Source: Porphyra umbilicalis
Taxonomy: Eukaryota; Rhodophyta; Bangiophyceae; Bangiales; Bangiaceae
DNA length: 64,000 nucleotides
NCBI GenBank assembly: GCA_002049455.2
Contig: KV918905.1
Span: 1-64,000 of the forward strand
Direction of reading: 5' to 3'
Shown one piece after another: positions 1 through 10,850 of the stretch. How positions within the stretch are numbered: the first letter of the stretch is position 1; the number at the start of each line of letters is the position of its first letter. The position numbers and the translations under genes are program-made. The notes below the pieces were generated by a model, which was not told the origin of the DNA, ran no database searches, and worked only from the letters and a program-made list of their open reading frames with translations.

Positions 1-2450
1 CACGTCGTGCCGGTGGGCATGGTGGCCGTTCTGATTGACGTCGTTATCTCCCCCGGGTACTCTTACAAGCATGAGCGTCACTTCCCGAAGGAGCGGCCGG
101 CGACGCAGGACACCCGACCGATGGGGGAGTTGCACGACTGTTTTATTGTGTGGGAGAAGTCGGCAGTGATGGAGAAGGAGAAGCAGAATGAGAGTGAATA
201 GAGTGAGGAGCCTCTTAGGTATTGTTGTTCATAATGGACATGTAGCGTTTCTTGTGAGGAGAAGTAATCTTCTGTTTTATCCATCATCTCTGTTTGCCAG
301 CGCCGCGACCGAAACACATGTATGGCCTTTGAGGTTTCTGGGCGGTGGGGATACACGGCTGATAAGGCACCACTATCCTCATCGCCACAGCAGATGACCT
401 GTGCACTGCAGTAGACTGGCGGCGAAGAACCAGGCAGGCTGGCTGGGGCGGCGATGCAGTCAGCTGCAGAGGCCGAAAGGGAGGCAGTGACCTCCTCAAT
501 CGAGGCTGCTGTTTTTATGGCGGTAGGAAACGAGTCGGTTTGTAGCTCACGATGCGTGTAGACCGACACTACATGGGCGGGGAGCAGATGGAGCTACCGC
601 AGAGAGACAAGGGACATGATGCCGTCAACCTGTTAGCCAATAAGAAGTGCCCGACGAGTCTCTGTTTACCACGCACACAGCTGTTCGGGTGGGAGCACAG
701 CATGGACGCCGCGAGACTCCACTCCCAGAGTGCCAAGCGGCAGTAGCGGCCGGATGCAGGCTGGCATTGATGGCACAGAAGCCCGCCCTCCCGGGACTAA
801 GAAGCGTCTCCACATGACCCCCTCGCTGAGCACGAACTCGAGTCCGCTCCCATGGCCATGGCAAGGCCGTTCAGTGCCTTCCACACGAGGCGCCTTACTA
901 TTGGCTGACCAATAGAATCCTCCACCAGATCTCAGCTGCAGAATCAATGGAGCTTGATGTATTTATCTGTGAGAAGACTATAACTCCGGACAGCATGGGC
1001 CTGGCACGGCCATGCCCACAGGCTGCCGACAGGTGAGCTGCCCCACCCAAGTGGCGGTGCGGGCCCTGTCCACGAGCCTTTATGCCTACGAACGCATATC
1101 ACCCAGTATTGCAGTGTTGAGGGGCTGTACGAGCTCACATTGAACGGCCATGCAATAGCACGTATGGAGGTAGTGGGAGTACTTTGCCGCTTCGGCGGAT
1201 GGATGGCCACAGAGGACCTCCAGACTGTGTCAGCTACTAGGCGTGCCCGCACATGAAGGTGCAGGATCCGAAGTAGCCACGGAAGACTGCCACTGCATAA
1301 GCGTCGACGTTGTCTGGCAGGCTCTTGTCGCGTCCTGATGACGGCGGTTGCAGCTGCGGGGAGACGGCGGGTCCATGTAGGACACCCGTGAGAGGGGAGC
1401 AGGGGAGGCACAGGTAATCGCTGCGGCTGCGAGTACCTCCTCTGTAAACTGGGATGCCTGACGGGCGCGTGCAACGAGCACCATAGACGGCTGCAAGTCT
1501 GCTGGGAACAAGCGGTTAGTAGACTACGGAGGGGTACGCAGCTGAAGGTGGAGACGGACGAGTTCGTGGAAAGAGGGCGGTGAATAGAAGTATGCGACGT
1601 GAATGATACAGTTACTGTCTCAACGGCAGAAACAAGCCAACCACCCCAGGTGCTCAGAGCTCCCGCTCCGATGACATGCGGTATGCACATACAGACGCGG
1701 ACATTGCAGCTATACCGCGTGGCGAGTCGAGCTCTACTCGCTTCGATCGTCCTTCTCCCAACCCTTTTCTTACGGCGTATCTTTCACGGAAGTGCCGCCT
1801 GACACCCGCCGTGCATCCTTTACCTAGGTCACGTGTGAGCCCTCTCGGAGTGCTCGTGGGGCATGTATTCAGCGATGGTGGGCCACCTGCCGCAGCCGCC
1901 ACTTCCAGAGCACGGACGCCATCAGAGCAACTGCAGCTCTGGCCTCATTGTATTGCAGGAAGCTTCTCTTTGTGCTTGTCGCCTTCCCATACCAGACCAG
2001 TGCTCAGGGATCGTCCTCCACTGTCGGCCTACTTCTTGTCCGCAACGACCACAAGGGTAGGCTGGTGCCTATCGTTCCAGGCTTCTCACCGAGTGGTACA
2101 GCCTTCTGGCAGGCCCTCACTCCACTCTCAGAGTAAGTAGGGGCCGCTAGAGTTGTCCATTGTCCCAGCTCAGTCCACCGCGCTCCCAGAGTGTAAGTCG
2201 CGCACAGCACTGTACAGCTAGGCGCGTGTCCATGACAGTAGATTTTTTCCGCTCTCTGGCCTGCATGAAGTCTTGCGACCCGCAGGCGTCACCACCACCC
2301 TCTTCGGAGAATCTCCAGTGCGTCGTTGCGCTGCGTCGCGTTGCGACACTCTGTTTCTTGTCCCTCCTCTCCACCGCCGCCCCGCTTGCTGAGGACTACC
2401 ACCCCGGGTTCTCTCCTGGACTATTGGCTTTCACCCCGCCCGCCGCCTCC
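1..2450. other. No supported gene
   Basis: I see no recognisable coding region here. Open frames on both strands are short or compositionally biased, and none has a known motif. The last few hundred bases (from about 2230) are open in the same frame as the N-terminal part of the KDZ gene and contain two more upstream ATGs, so the gene or its 5' leader could start earlier than 2451. Confidence 0.5.
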
Positions 2451-2785
2451 ATGTCAGCCGACGAACGACTTGACGGCGAAGACGTGGACCTGGTGGCGAG
2501 GCACTGTGGCGCTGGCCACCCTGTCCAGCTTCCAGCCGCCCTCCATGACTCTGTCGGGTCCCGTTTTGAGGACGCTCTCCGGCAGCCTGCTCCCGTAGGG
2601 GACACACCCGAGCGGCCTCCTCGCCGCAAGCGCCCACGTCCCACGCCCTCCCGCCCGCGTCCTTCCCGTGCTCGCCGCCCACCGGTCGTCCGGGACTCGT
2701 CGTCAGAGCATTCGTCGGAGGCGGGCCCCATGAACCTGTTTAATGACCATTCCGGTGGCATGGGTGGTGGAAACTCGGGGGGGGG
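2451..2785 (+). CDS. N-terminal part of KDZ transposase gene (frame 1 of 2)
   Basis: This ATG-initiated stretch encodes an acidic start (MSADERLDGEDVDL), then a basic proline/arginine segment and a serine/glutamate patch, and runs into glycine codons at a run of 12 G (2777-2788). Its own frame continues to a stop at 2946-2948, but beyond the G run that frame gives only valine/alanine-rich low complexity. The other frame there gives a Gly/Asp linker that continues into the KDZ protein. I therefore read this as the N-terminal region of the same gene, displaced by a one-base length change in the G run or by a sequencing error. The function of this region is unknown; it is probably disordered. 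Confidence 0.45.
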
Positions 2786-5700
2786 GGGAGGCGGCGAGGG
2801 GGGCATGGGGGTGGTGCCAGCGAAGGGGGTGGGGGTGACGACGACGGAGGGGGTGGCGGTGGTGGCCATGACGGCGGTGGCGGCGAAGGTCTCGGGGGTG
2901 GCGTTGGCGGTGACGGCACTGGAGCGGCCGCCCGGCGCACCGCCGTGACCGACGAGCCGGACAACAGGCCGAGCGCGTTGGCGGCTGTCGACCGATACGC
3001 GGACCTGATGGCGGTCGAGCTGGTGGTGGTGCTCAGCGGCGCTGAGAGGACAGCCGGCGCCCTGTCGCCCATCTACCGCCTGGCGGCCGTCGGTGGCGGG
3101 GGTGCGGTTGTCGTCGGGGAGGGCGAGCGGTCGATTGTGACCTGGCTGACGCGGTCTCGTGGCCGCTGCTTCTGCCTGTGCTCGTGCGGCGGCCGCAGTG
3201 GCGCCGAGTCGTTGGAGATGCGCGAGTGGATGAGCAAGGCGACGAACTGCCTGCATGCTCGCGCCCTCCACAAGGCCATCCAATCTCTAGTCGTGCGCTA
3301 CAATGAGGAGTCGCTGGACGCCCTCCTCCTGCGGCACCCGGCTTTGGACAACTCCTCGACGCCGGCAACGTCGGACAGGCAAGTCTTCTACGCGACCAAG
3401 ACGCAAAAGAAGCGCGGCATCTTTGCCGTGCTGAGCTCGGGCGTGTGGTGCGCCGTATCCGTGCGCCCCCGTATTGGCAAGAAGTCGGCCAAGAAGGGGC
3501 GCGTGATGCGCGCGGCGTGCACCAGCCTGAGCTGCAACGACCATTGGCAGAGCAAGCACGCCAAGGCGGTGAACGACTGGTGCGCGGAGGTGCAGCACGC
3601 GGCCGGGCTGGCAGGCGGCGCCGGCGCGCCTGCGCTTGTCCAAGACGCGGACGTCGTGCTGGCCCAGCCGATGGGCCGAAAGAGGCGGCCGTTGATGACG
3701 GAGGCGGCTAGAGTGGCGGCTCAAGCCGAGGCGGACGCCCGCTACTCCGACGAGTCGCGCTGGCGTGGCGCCCGTAACTTGTTACCGTGCCAGGGGGAGG
3801 TGGACGTGTGCGAGCGCTACGACCGTGTGGCCGAGCAGGCGGCCCACGGCAGCATCCCGCGGCTGGAGGGCGTCCTGTACGAGGACACGTGCTTCAAGTG
3901 CGGGGCGGGATACCGCGCCTCTGCCGCCAAGTACTCGGGTGGACTCCTTCACACCCTGCGTGGGCGCATCTCCGTGAGCATGCACCAGTGGGAGTGTACG
4001 TGCGGGACCGTCGTCTTCTTCGACGGAGCGCAGCACGGGCTGTTCGCGTCGACCACCCAGACGGCTTTCACGCGGACGCTGGTCGACATCGTCTCGCAGA
4101 TGGTCTTCTCCGGCCACAGCACGCTCTCGTCAGCGTCGAGCGTTCTGTGCTTTCTCCTTGAGGTTACCAAGGCGCTGCCCGCTGGCAGAAACAGCCTCTC
4201 GCGGCAAACTGTAACGGCCGTCGTGCACAGGTACTCGCGCACGCTCATCGTGCCGGCGTCCCTCTTTCGCTGCAGGCGCTGCTATCTCTCGCCTGTGCGC
4301 CCCTACAAGGTCGTGGTGCAGGACGGCCAGGTCATCTCCGTCATGAAGAACCAGTCGGAGCCGTTGCTGAAGGTGACAACCAACTTAAGTACCACGCGTA
4401 TGGACGTCGACATTGGCTGTTGCTTGGGCGTGGCGGCGGCGCGCTCGGCCGTGCGGAAGCGCAGCAAGACTTCGTTTGATGAGACGGTGCGGTTGACCAA
4501 GAACGAGTACAAGGCGATGGCGGAGTTGAGCATGGCGGGGCTGCTCTCTCCTGACGACCAGACTGCGGGCAACGTTTGCTCGCACCCGGCAACCGTCCGC
4601 TGGGCGTGCGGCGCCATCTTTTTTTCCTTTTTTAAGATCACCACGTCGGTACGGCGGCCGGGCAATCGGGCAGACGGAGGGGGCGACGGCGGCAATGATG
4701 CCGACGTGGAAGAGGCACAACCGGCGGATGGCGCTGCTACTGTGGAGCAGCTGCGCGCTCTGGTGGCCGCGCGCCGTGGCACAGTCGTCTATGAGTGCCG
4801 TGCCGTTGACGGCGTAATGGAGGGCTCAGCCGACGCCACCACCACGAGGGACCGGTGGGCCATCGTGCGTCACTTCCTTCACACGTTTTTGGCGGAGCCC
4901 CTCGTCGGCGCCTTCACGGGGCTTGACCGCGCCGCCATCGCTGACTTTGCCAAGCAGCTCATTTTGTCATCATCGACGGGCGAGTGGCTGTCGGCTGCGG
5001 GCGCGGTCGAGTCGGTTGCCATCGTGTGGCCGTTTTTACGGCTTGTGGGCAAGACCAACAACGCCGACCCGCTGCTGCTGCGCGCAATCGGCGAGCTGCT
5101 CCTTTTCGGCGAGAGCGTGGACACCCTCTGGGAGACCAAGTGGCGCTCCCTGGCGTCCGACACGTCTCTCGCGTTTGAGACCCAGTGGAGGGAGGCGTCA
5201 ACTGCGCGTTATAGCGCGTGGGCTGCGCTGCAGCCGTCCGCGGCGGTGCCGCCGACGCTGCTGAGCGCCGGCCGCTTCTCTGCCAAGCGGGCGGCCGCCC
5301 AAGCGCTCGAGACGCGGACCGGGCACGTCTTCCCGGACTTGGACCCGGTGCGGCCGTACATTACAGACGCCACGACGGACAAGGTTAACGCGGACCGGGC
5401 GGCCAAGGTGGCGGCTACCCCCAACGCGTTGGAGCAGGAGCTCAACCGCGTGCTCGGGGCGGACGACTGTCGGCATGATTACATCACGTCTGATGTATTC
5501 ATGCCCGGCGTGGAGAACTTCCTTTGCCCCTGCGGGTTGCTCGTTGGCTTTGACTTTCTAGACGAGGCGGAGAGCCCTGCCCATGCGCTGGCCACGCTTG
5601 TACAGCGCTTCCCCCTTTTGCCCCAAGTCGTTTTCTTTGACACCGCGTGCCAACTCGCCCGCAACGCGCAGCGCCGCTTGCCGTGGCTGCTGAACTCGTC

Positions 5701-6430
5701 AAGGTGCCACTGCTTCGTTGACCGCCTCCACAACGTCGGGGATCAACACAAGTGCTCTTGCGTGTTTGATGCCAACAAGTTCCCGTCTCTCTGCCGCAAG
5801 CATCGATCGGCATGTGCCGAGAGCAGGCACTCCCTTAACAAGGCGTTTAAGACCCACCTGACTCACCTACGTCAGGACCACTTTATCGTACAGATGAGGA
5901 TCCTTGCGGCCGTCATCAATTTGCGGGTGATGATGCGCGGCGCGTTGGGCAAAGAGACCAACCACCGCCCTATGGCCAACTTCTTCCACTCGACGGTCGT
6001 CAACCACTGCGAGCGCAAGGTGTGTCTTTGTGCCAACTGGGTTGCCCGCGCGGACGAGATCGGAGCTGCTCCGCCCGCCCCGCCCGACACGGACGCAGCC
6101 AACGGCAACGGCGTGATGAGCATCGGCTTCGGGACGGGCGAGGCGGGCGACGGTGGGGGTGGGGGTGGGGGTGGGGGTGGGGGTGGGGGTGGGGGTGGGG
6201 GTGGGGGTGGGGGTGGCGGTGGGGGTGGTGGCGGGGAGAGAGGAGGCGAGGGAGGGTGGGAGGGGGGCAGCCACACTGGCAGTGTTCATGTCGAGGGGGG
6301 AATGGGGGCTGAGCACGTCCTCGGGGGCCCTCCCGTGCCTCCTGGCGTGGCGGTCGTAACCATGGGTGAGAGTGAGGCAAGCGAGGCCCCCGAATCGCAG
6401 TCGTCGGCTTGGGAAAGTGAGAACGAGTGA
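2786..6430 (+). CDS. KDZ-type (Kyakuja-Dileera-Zisupton) transposase, main frame
   Basis: About 1214 codons without an intron. After a Gly/Asp linker come cysteine motifs typical of CxC regions of KDZ transposases: CFKCGAGYR near 3886 and WECTCG with FFDGAQHGLF near 3990-4046, then CRRCYLSP near 4270. The C-terminal half has the family pattern: an Asp in FFDTACQ (codon 5639-5641), an Asp in VDRLHNVGDQHKCS (5720-5722) and a Glu in CAESRHSLNK (5819-5821). These are the candidate metal-binding acidic residues of the RNase H-like fold. The tail is a glycine run encoded by a GGGGGT hexamer array, then a Ser/Glu-rich end. KDZ proteins mobilise their own elements. The frame opens after a TAA at 2741-2743; the first ATG in this frame after the linker is at 3008, so a start there is the alternative if the upstream part is not used. 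I could not identify element ends. Confidence 0.75.
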   Translation, partial: GRRRGGHGGGASEGGGGDDDGGGGGGGHDGGGGEGLGGGVGGDGTGAAARRTAVTDEPDNRPSALAAVDRYADLMAVELVVVLSGAERTAGALSPIYRLAAVGGGGAVVVGEGERSIVTWLTRSRGRCFCLCSCGGRSGAESLEMREWMSKATNCLHARALHKAIQSLVVRYNEESLDALLLRHPALDNSSTPATSDRQVFYATKTQKKRGIFAVLSSGVWCAVSVRPRIGKKSAKKGRVMRAACTSLSCNDHWQSKHAKAVNDWCAEVQHAAGLAGGAGAPALVQDADVVLAQPMGRKRRPLMTEAARVAAQAEADARYSDESRWRGARNLLPCQGEVDVCERYDRVAEQAAHGSIPRLEGVLYEDTCFKCGAGYRASAAKYSGGLLHTLRGRISVSMHQWECTCGTVVFFDGAQHGLFASTTQTAFTRTLVDIVSQMVFSGHSTLSSASSVLCFLLEVTKALPAGRNSLSRQTVTAVVHRYSRTLIVPASLFRCRRCYLSPVRPYKVVVQDGQVISVMKNQSEPLLKVTTNLSTTRMDVDIGCCLGVAAARSAVRKRSKTSFDETVRLTKNEYKAMAELSMAGLLSPDDQTAGNVCSHPATVRWACGAIFFSFFKITTSVRRPGNRADGGGDGGNDADVEEAQPADGAATVEQLRALVAARRGTVVYECRAVDGVMEGSADATTTRDRWAIVRHFLHTFLAEPLVGAFTGLDRAAIADFAKQLILSSSTGEWLSAAGAVESVAIVWPFLRLVGKTNNADPLLLRAIGELLLFGESVDTLWETKWRSLASDTSLAFETQWREASTARYSAWAALQPSAAVPPTLLSAGRFSAKRAAAQALETRTGHVFPDLDPVRPYITDATTDKVNADRAAKVAATPNALEQELNRVLGADDCRHDYITSDVFMPGVENFLCPCGLLVGFDFLDEAESPAHALATLVQRFPLLPQVVFFDTACQLARNAQRRLPWLLNSSRCHCFVDRLHNVGDQHKCSCVFDANKFPSLCRKHRSACAESRHSLNKAFKTHLTHLRQDHFIVQMRILAAVINLRVMMRGALGKETNHRPMANFFHSTVVNHCERKVCLCANWVARADEIGAAPPAPPDTDAANGNGVMSIGFGTGEAGDGGGGGGGGGGGGGGGGGGGGGGGGGGGGERGGEGGWEGGSHTGSVHVEGGMGAEHVLGGPPVPPGVAVVTMGESEASEAPESQSSAWESENE
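6152..6222 (+). repeat. GGGGGT hexamer microsatellite in the KDZ tail
   Basis: About ten units of GGGGGT, in frame, encode a run of glycines near the C-terminus of the KDZ protein. The unit length of six keeps the frame when copy number changes, unlike the G12 run at the 5' end of the gene. Strand-specific G richness makes quadruplex formation likely. Confidence 0.85.
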
Positions 6431-7681
6431 GGGATAAAGGGGCCGACACGAGGAGCACTTGGCTCACGCGTCAAAACTTAACGCAGCGCTGAAGGGCCCA
6501 TGCTTGGCAAGCCCCGGTCATGCCTCTTTTCTGCCATGGGCGTCTTTAGCTAGAAAAATCAACAGAACAACAGCGTGTTGCATCATGCAATAAGAGGGGG
6601 GTAGGGGCGCCGCGGCAGCCAGCAGTAAGCCCAGCGGGGTGGCCAAACAAGAAGAGCATCAACAAGAGACAGACAGGCCGCAAGAGGGAGGGGATAGGAG
6701 CAATACGGGACCACCGACGATGGCAGGGGGGGTGCAGGCATGGGCAAAAAGGCAGTCGTAAGGGCTGCCCGCGGCCGCGGACGTCAGAAAACGCGGCGGG
6801 TGCCACCAGCTGCGGCAGCCAGCGGTGGCCGCAGCTGTAGCCGGTAAATACACCGCTGGCACAGCTGCAGGCGATGCTGCTGCCGCCACTCCCGCCGCCC
6901 AGGTACCATCATCACATGGAAGGGGCAGCGGGGCGGGGCGGGAAGCGAGAGGCGGTAGCATGCATGGGTTGTGGCCGGCAGCCGCGGCGGTGGCGGTAGC
7001 GGTGGCGGCCACGACGACGACGACGGCGGCGGCGGCGGCGACGGCAGCCGGGACGCCACGATGGGGGCCGGGCGCGGAGGCGGCCACGGCTGCCGATGTT
7101 GCCTCCCAAAAACCAGACGCACATACAGAACAGTACGGTGGAGCCCCTCGATGTCCACCGTATAGGAATCGAGGGGGGCGGCGGCGGTGGCGGTGGCGGT
7201 GGCAGCGGGCGGGGGCAGCGGGGGCGGGGGCGGTGGGGGCAGCCCGGCGGCGCAGGGCGGGCCGCGCCGCGGGCAGCCGGGCGGCGCGGGCTGCGTGCGG
7301 GCCGCACCGAAATCGGCGTGCGAGCGGCACGTGTCCAGGAGGGGGGCGGGGGCCCTCCAGTGGACCGTATGGGGGGTGGCCGACGGCTGCCGCGGGACTA
7401 GTCGTACTCGTTCTCATTGTCAAAGCGAGCGGCGCTGGAGCCCGGGGCGAGAGAAGGTGTGGCCGAGTACACGCGCGCTCATTCTCAGCAGCCTGGGTGT
7501 GCAGCGGCATCCTGTAACGCTTCTCATAGGATTCGCACAGCCGCCGGCGACGTGGTGGTCACCTGTCACATTACGTCGACACGTTGCGACCCGACCCCCC
7601 CCCCTGAGGTGCATTCGGTTCTTCACAGCTATTGGTCGACCTCGAATGCCCGACTCGGACATTCGCACCTCGTTTACGTAC
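6431..7681. other. GC-rich low-complexity DNA, no supported gene
   Basis: Downstream of the KDZ gene the sequence is rich in GGC/GCC trinucleotides and in GGCAGCCAGC-like motifs that recur at 63.4-64 kb. All frames are open for long stretches because stop codons are rare in such DNA. Nothing resembles a known protein. Confidence 0.5.
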
Positions 7682-7967
7682 TCCAAAAGGGCGTCAGCAA
7701 GGCGTCGCGAAGAGAAATTGTTCAGGGGGGTCTACATGATTCAGCAGGTGGCGGCTGTGCACCTTGGTTGGGGACAGGCACCCAGTTTTTATTCAAACAT
7801 TTCATATGAGAGCACAGTATGGGTGCCACTTGACTTCTATTGCGAGTATCGAGGGTGCGACTTGGGGCGTCGTGAGGGCGTTTTGGCTGCCTAATGGGGC
7901 GTCAGTAAGGCGTCTTATCCGTCGCGCGCCCCTGACGCCCCCGAAAAAGGGGCGTCGTGTGCAACCC
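7682..7967 (-). mobile_element. GGGTTGC-ended dispersed element, copy A (truncated)
   Basis: This is the reverse complement of the elements at 24981 and 50065. It shares the GACGCC-rich terminal region (7929-7967, ending GCAACCC and followed by TA) and the internal block about contributing to a 'mixed' sequence of GCACAGCCGCCACCTGCTG type near 7745-7780. Homology stops at about 7682, inside the GACGCC-rich part of the other end, so this copy lacks one terminus. It has no coding capacity that I can recognise. Confidence 0.6.
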
Positions 7968-8257
7968 TATTCGCGACAACACCGTGGCCTGGAGTTGTGC
8001 TGTGATCAAAGACCAGGGGGTTTCATGAATAAATGGCACTCTGATATAATGGATAGACTGAAAGGCGCGTTCGCGAAAACACCCTGGACTTGCCATGCCG
8101 CCGGGTTCAATTAAACCAACCTATAACCACCGCGATCTCGGGGACACTGCCTTCACCTCTGCGCTGTGTGCGAGACACAAGCGCCCCGCCGGCTTACGTG
8201 TGACAAACGGACCCCACAGACCCCACACTGCACGCCCCCGCTACACCAATGTCCTCA
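7968..8257. other. Repeat-derived spacer
   Basis: It contains motifs that recur elsewhere in the window: GTTGTGCTGTGATCAAA (also near 9967) and GCGAAAACACCCTGGACTTG (8073-8092, also near 13354). They are probably pieces of one dispersed repeat family. No gene is seen. Confidence 0.4.
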
Positions 8258-9199
8258 TCACACAATCCCCACAGGCCCATCCTCCTCCTCGTCATCTTCT
8301 TCGTCCGACTCGCCCACGTTGTAATCATCGTCATTACCAGAGTCGGAGAAATCCGTCTGCCGCACCGCAGCGCCCGCCGCGCACTCGGGCCAAGAACGAA
8401 GGTCGGCCCGCGCAGCGTTAGTAAGCACCGACAACACAAGGTTCTCAAACTTCGTGCTCCAATAGGCGCGCGGACAAATAAGCACAGCCCCCGGTGTGAG
8501 GGACACGTCCGTGACGCCGGGCACGAGGCTGTAGGCCTGTCCAGAGACGGCCACGTCGTCGTAGTCCAAAGCACGGCCGAAGGCCGGCCCGGCGCTCATG
8601 CGCGGCGCGACGCGGTCGGCTCGCTTCCACAGCACCGCTGCCGATTCGCTCCCGAAGACCTTGACGCGGTACACGGATAACCCGCACGCGTGACGTGCGG
8701 AGCTGGTCGTCGCCGCTCGACCCGCCGCCACGCTCGGCGGGCGACGGCGTCACCGGCGCGGCGGCCGTCAGGTCGCCGCCGCCGCCGCCCCAAACCCCAA
8801 GCCCCCCCCCCCCGCATCGCCGTCTTGCACAGCGGACGACATGCGATCCACGTAGACCGCAACCACAGCGCCCCCATCACCGCCGCCGGTGCCCAGCCCG
8901 CGCCGCCCGCCGTCGCCGTCTCGCTCAGAGGGTGGCGGCGTCACCGGCACGGCGCCCGACACGACGCCTGCGCCACCGCCCCCCGTCCCAGACGGGCCCC
9001 CCCCCCCATTGCCGCCTGCCGACGCGCGTGGCGACGCATCGCTGTGACCGCCAGAACAGCTCAATCCCTTCCGCCGCGCCTTCTTCGCGAGTCGCGGAAA
9101 TGGCGGCGGCGTGCTCCCGGCCAAAGACCCTCGACAGGGAGGTGCAGGACGCTTCCCGCGACTGCTCCGACGAGGCGCGCCACAATCACCACCATCCAT
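8258..9199 (-). pseudogene. Degraded ORF chain with acidic C-terminal tail, unrecognised
   Basis: Read leftward, an ATG at 9199 opens a basic then glycine-rich frame that stops at 8768-8770. A C12 run (G12 on this strand, 8802-8813) precedes the stop. Slipping one base there gives a frame that stays open as a Gly-rich linker (GGGSSGDDQLRTS). A further change of frame reaches the segment 8731-8258, which ends in a strongly acidic tail (DEEDDEEEDGPV). That last segment is the most protein-like part, with a hydrophobic core and then the acidic tail. I do not recognise a family. Two shifts would be needed, so it is probably a relic, or exons whose introns I cannot see. Confidence 0.3.
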
Positions 9200-9464
9200 G
9201 CCACAGCATCGACACCGACAGCCCGTCCGCGGTCAGCCGCAGCCCCAAACAAGCGACACCCCTCCATCACATGCCATGCCCCCACCATCCTCCCCTCCCC
9301 GCGGCTCCCACATGTGGTCGACGTGCGCCCAAACGCTCGCATCCGTGCCCCCGCAGCCCCCGCCCCACGCGGTCGACGTACACCCAAACGCTTGCACCCG
9401 CGCCCCCGCCGCCCCACGCCCCACGCCGTCGAAGCGCAACCGCACAGCTCGTAGCCCGCCTCGT

Positions 9465-9935
9465 TGCGGGAACGAACGCGACCTCGGAGACCGACGCGCA
9501 TTCGGCGACGACACGACCCCCCGTTTGAAATCTCAAAGCGGACACCTCCCACAGGGCCCCCAGACCCCGATTTTGGCCAAATACCGTGGAGTTGCGACGT
9601 CATGGCCGTTTGCGGCCGCGTCCACCTGCCCCCACGACCCCGAAAACGCCGCACCTGCCCTCACGTACCTTTTTAACCACGATTTTGCTTCCACGGACCG
9701 TACGGGCGATGAAGACGTCGCCACCTCTAGCAACTTCACAGAAAGATGCGGGTAGCCTCGACGCATGTTCCCATAGTCAAGAAAGCGCCGGGGGACGTCC
9801 TCCAACGACGTAGGAAGCCAACCGGACCGCCAAAAACGTTTTTAAAAGTACTCCCGCATCGTGCACTAGAAAAAAGGACTTTTTTTCGACGTGTGGGTGT
9901 GGGAAAGCACCCTAGACTAAAGTCCAGGGAACTGA
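9465..9935 (-). repeat. Dispersed repeat R2, copy a
   Basis: About 480 bp matching 14208-14681 in the same orientation, with many substitutions. On the minus strand both copies keep an open segment with the same peptide pattern (AGAAF, GSW, NGH, VA, PRYLA, IG, GPCG), at about 9540-9680 here. Conservation at the peptide level across two diverged copies suggests a formerly coding part of a transposon. Family unknown. Copy a is joined to repeat R1 copy a about 50 bp downstream. Confidence 0.6.
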
Positions 9936-9984
9936 AAGAGCGTGCGCAAAAACACCCTGGCCTGCAGTTGTGCTGTGATCAAAC

Positions 9985-10850
9985 ACCATCGATTTGTGTA
10001 AGTTCCCAAGCATTATTTAAACTTGAAACATGCCGCGTCGCGCGTCCCTTGGCACGTGGCTATACTTTTCATGCACTGCATTGGTTTTTATTTTCATGTC
10101 CCTGCGGGCGTCCACGGGCAGGCGCGCGTGCCCGAGCCGTCCGCCCCGGAGCGCGCCGGCCCCCCACCCAGGCGACGCCGTGCTTGCGACAGTCCCAAGT
10201 CACGCACGGCTCGCCGTCACCCACCCCAGCCCTCCGGCCTCACACCTACGTTCGCCTGCGCCGCCGCTACCGCGCAGCCCATCCGCCCCCCGGGGCAAGC
10301 GCCACGCCACTCCCGCCCCCTCGTCCATGGTGGCTAGGTTTACTACCAGCAGCAAGCCCATCGCAGCAGGGGGGCGGGCGCAGGGGCAGCCGCCGCCGTC
10401 GTAAGGGCTGCCACCGGCAAGCCAGCGGCGTCCTCACCCCCCCCTCCTCCAGCCCCACGGCGCCTCAATTTCACCACAACCCCCCGAACGTACCCCCCTG
10501 TCAGGTCTCCTCCCCCGACTACGTACCGCGCGGTCAGCTGCGCAACATCCCGCACGGCCAGTTTGCCACCACCACACCACCACCCCCTCGCACGGGTCAC
10601 ACGCACGGCGCCCTCCTCTCCTCGTCTCAGGCCCACGCACAGCACCACGCGGACAGCTGCGTCACGCCACTCGCGACAGCCCGCTTCAGTCACTGCGCGC
10701 CACGGTCACTCCACATTCCACGCGTGTCTACTTTCCCCGATCTTGGCCCTCTCCTGTGCGTTCAAATTTTTGAAGAACAAGGATACCGTCTGGAGCATCT
10801 CAGAGCAGGTTGCACCAATTATGCCCTCAATTCGCCACCCGACGCGGTCA
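9985..10850 (+). repeat. Dispersed repeat R1, copy a
   Basis: About 866 bp, closely matching 12184-13056 in direct orientation. Homology runs from an ATTTGTGTAAGT motif to CCGACGCGGTCA. It includes the small ORF at 10030. The two copies are separated by about 1.3 kb of unrelated sequence. Confidence 0.8.
10030..10404 (+). CDS. Small ORF in repeat R1a with hydrophobic N-terminus
   Basis: 124 codons from ATG. Residues about 9-25 (TWLYFSCTALVFIFMSL) are hydrophobic after a basic start and could be a signal peptide or membrane anchor. The rest is proline/arginine/serine rich. The paralogous ORF in R1b keeps the ATG and the frame, and a 6-bp length difference between copies near codon 60 preserves the frame, which hints at coding. 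The frames diverge near the C-terminus. Overlapping frames are also open because of composition, so this may be chance. No family recognised. Confidence 0.3.
   Translation: MPRRASLGTWLYFSCTALVFIFMSLRASTGRRACPSRPPRSAPAPHPGDAVLATVPSHARLAVTHPSPPASHLRSPAPPLPRSPSAPRGKRHATPAPSSMVARFTTSSKPIAAGGRAQGQPPPS

Noticed and set aside
944..1690. 248-codon minus-strand frame from an ATG
   Set aside because: Ser/Pro/Arg-biased without motifs; no supporting repeat or homology pattern.
2160..2948. Independent 262-codon gene ending just before the KDZ frame
   Set aside because: Its second half after the G12 run is low-complexity Val/Ala, while the alternate frame continues sensibly into KDZ, so I treat its first half as part of the KDZ gene.
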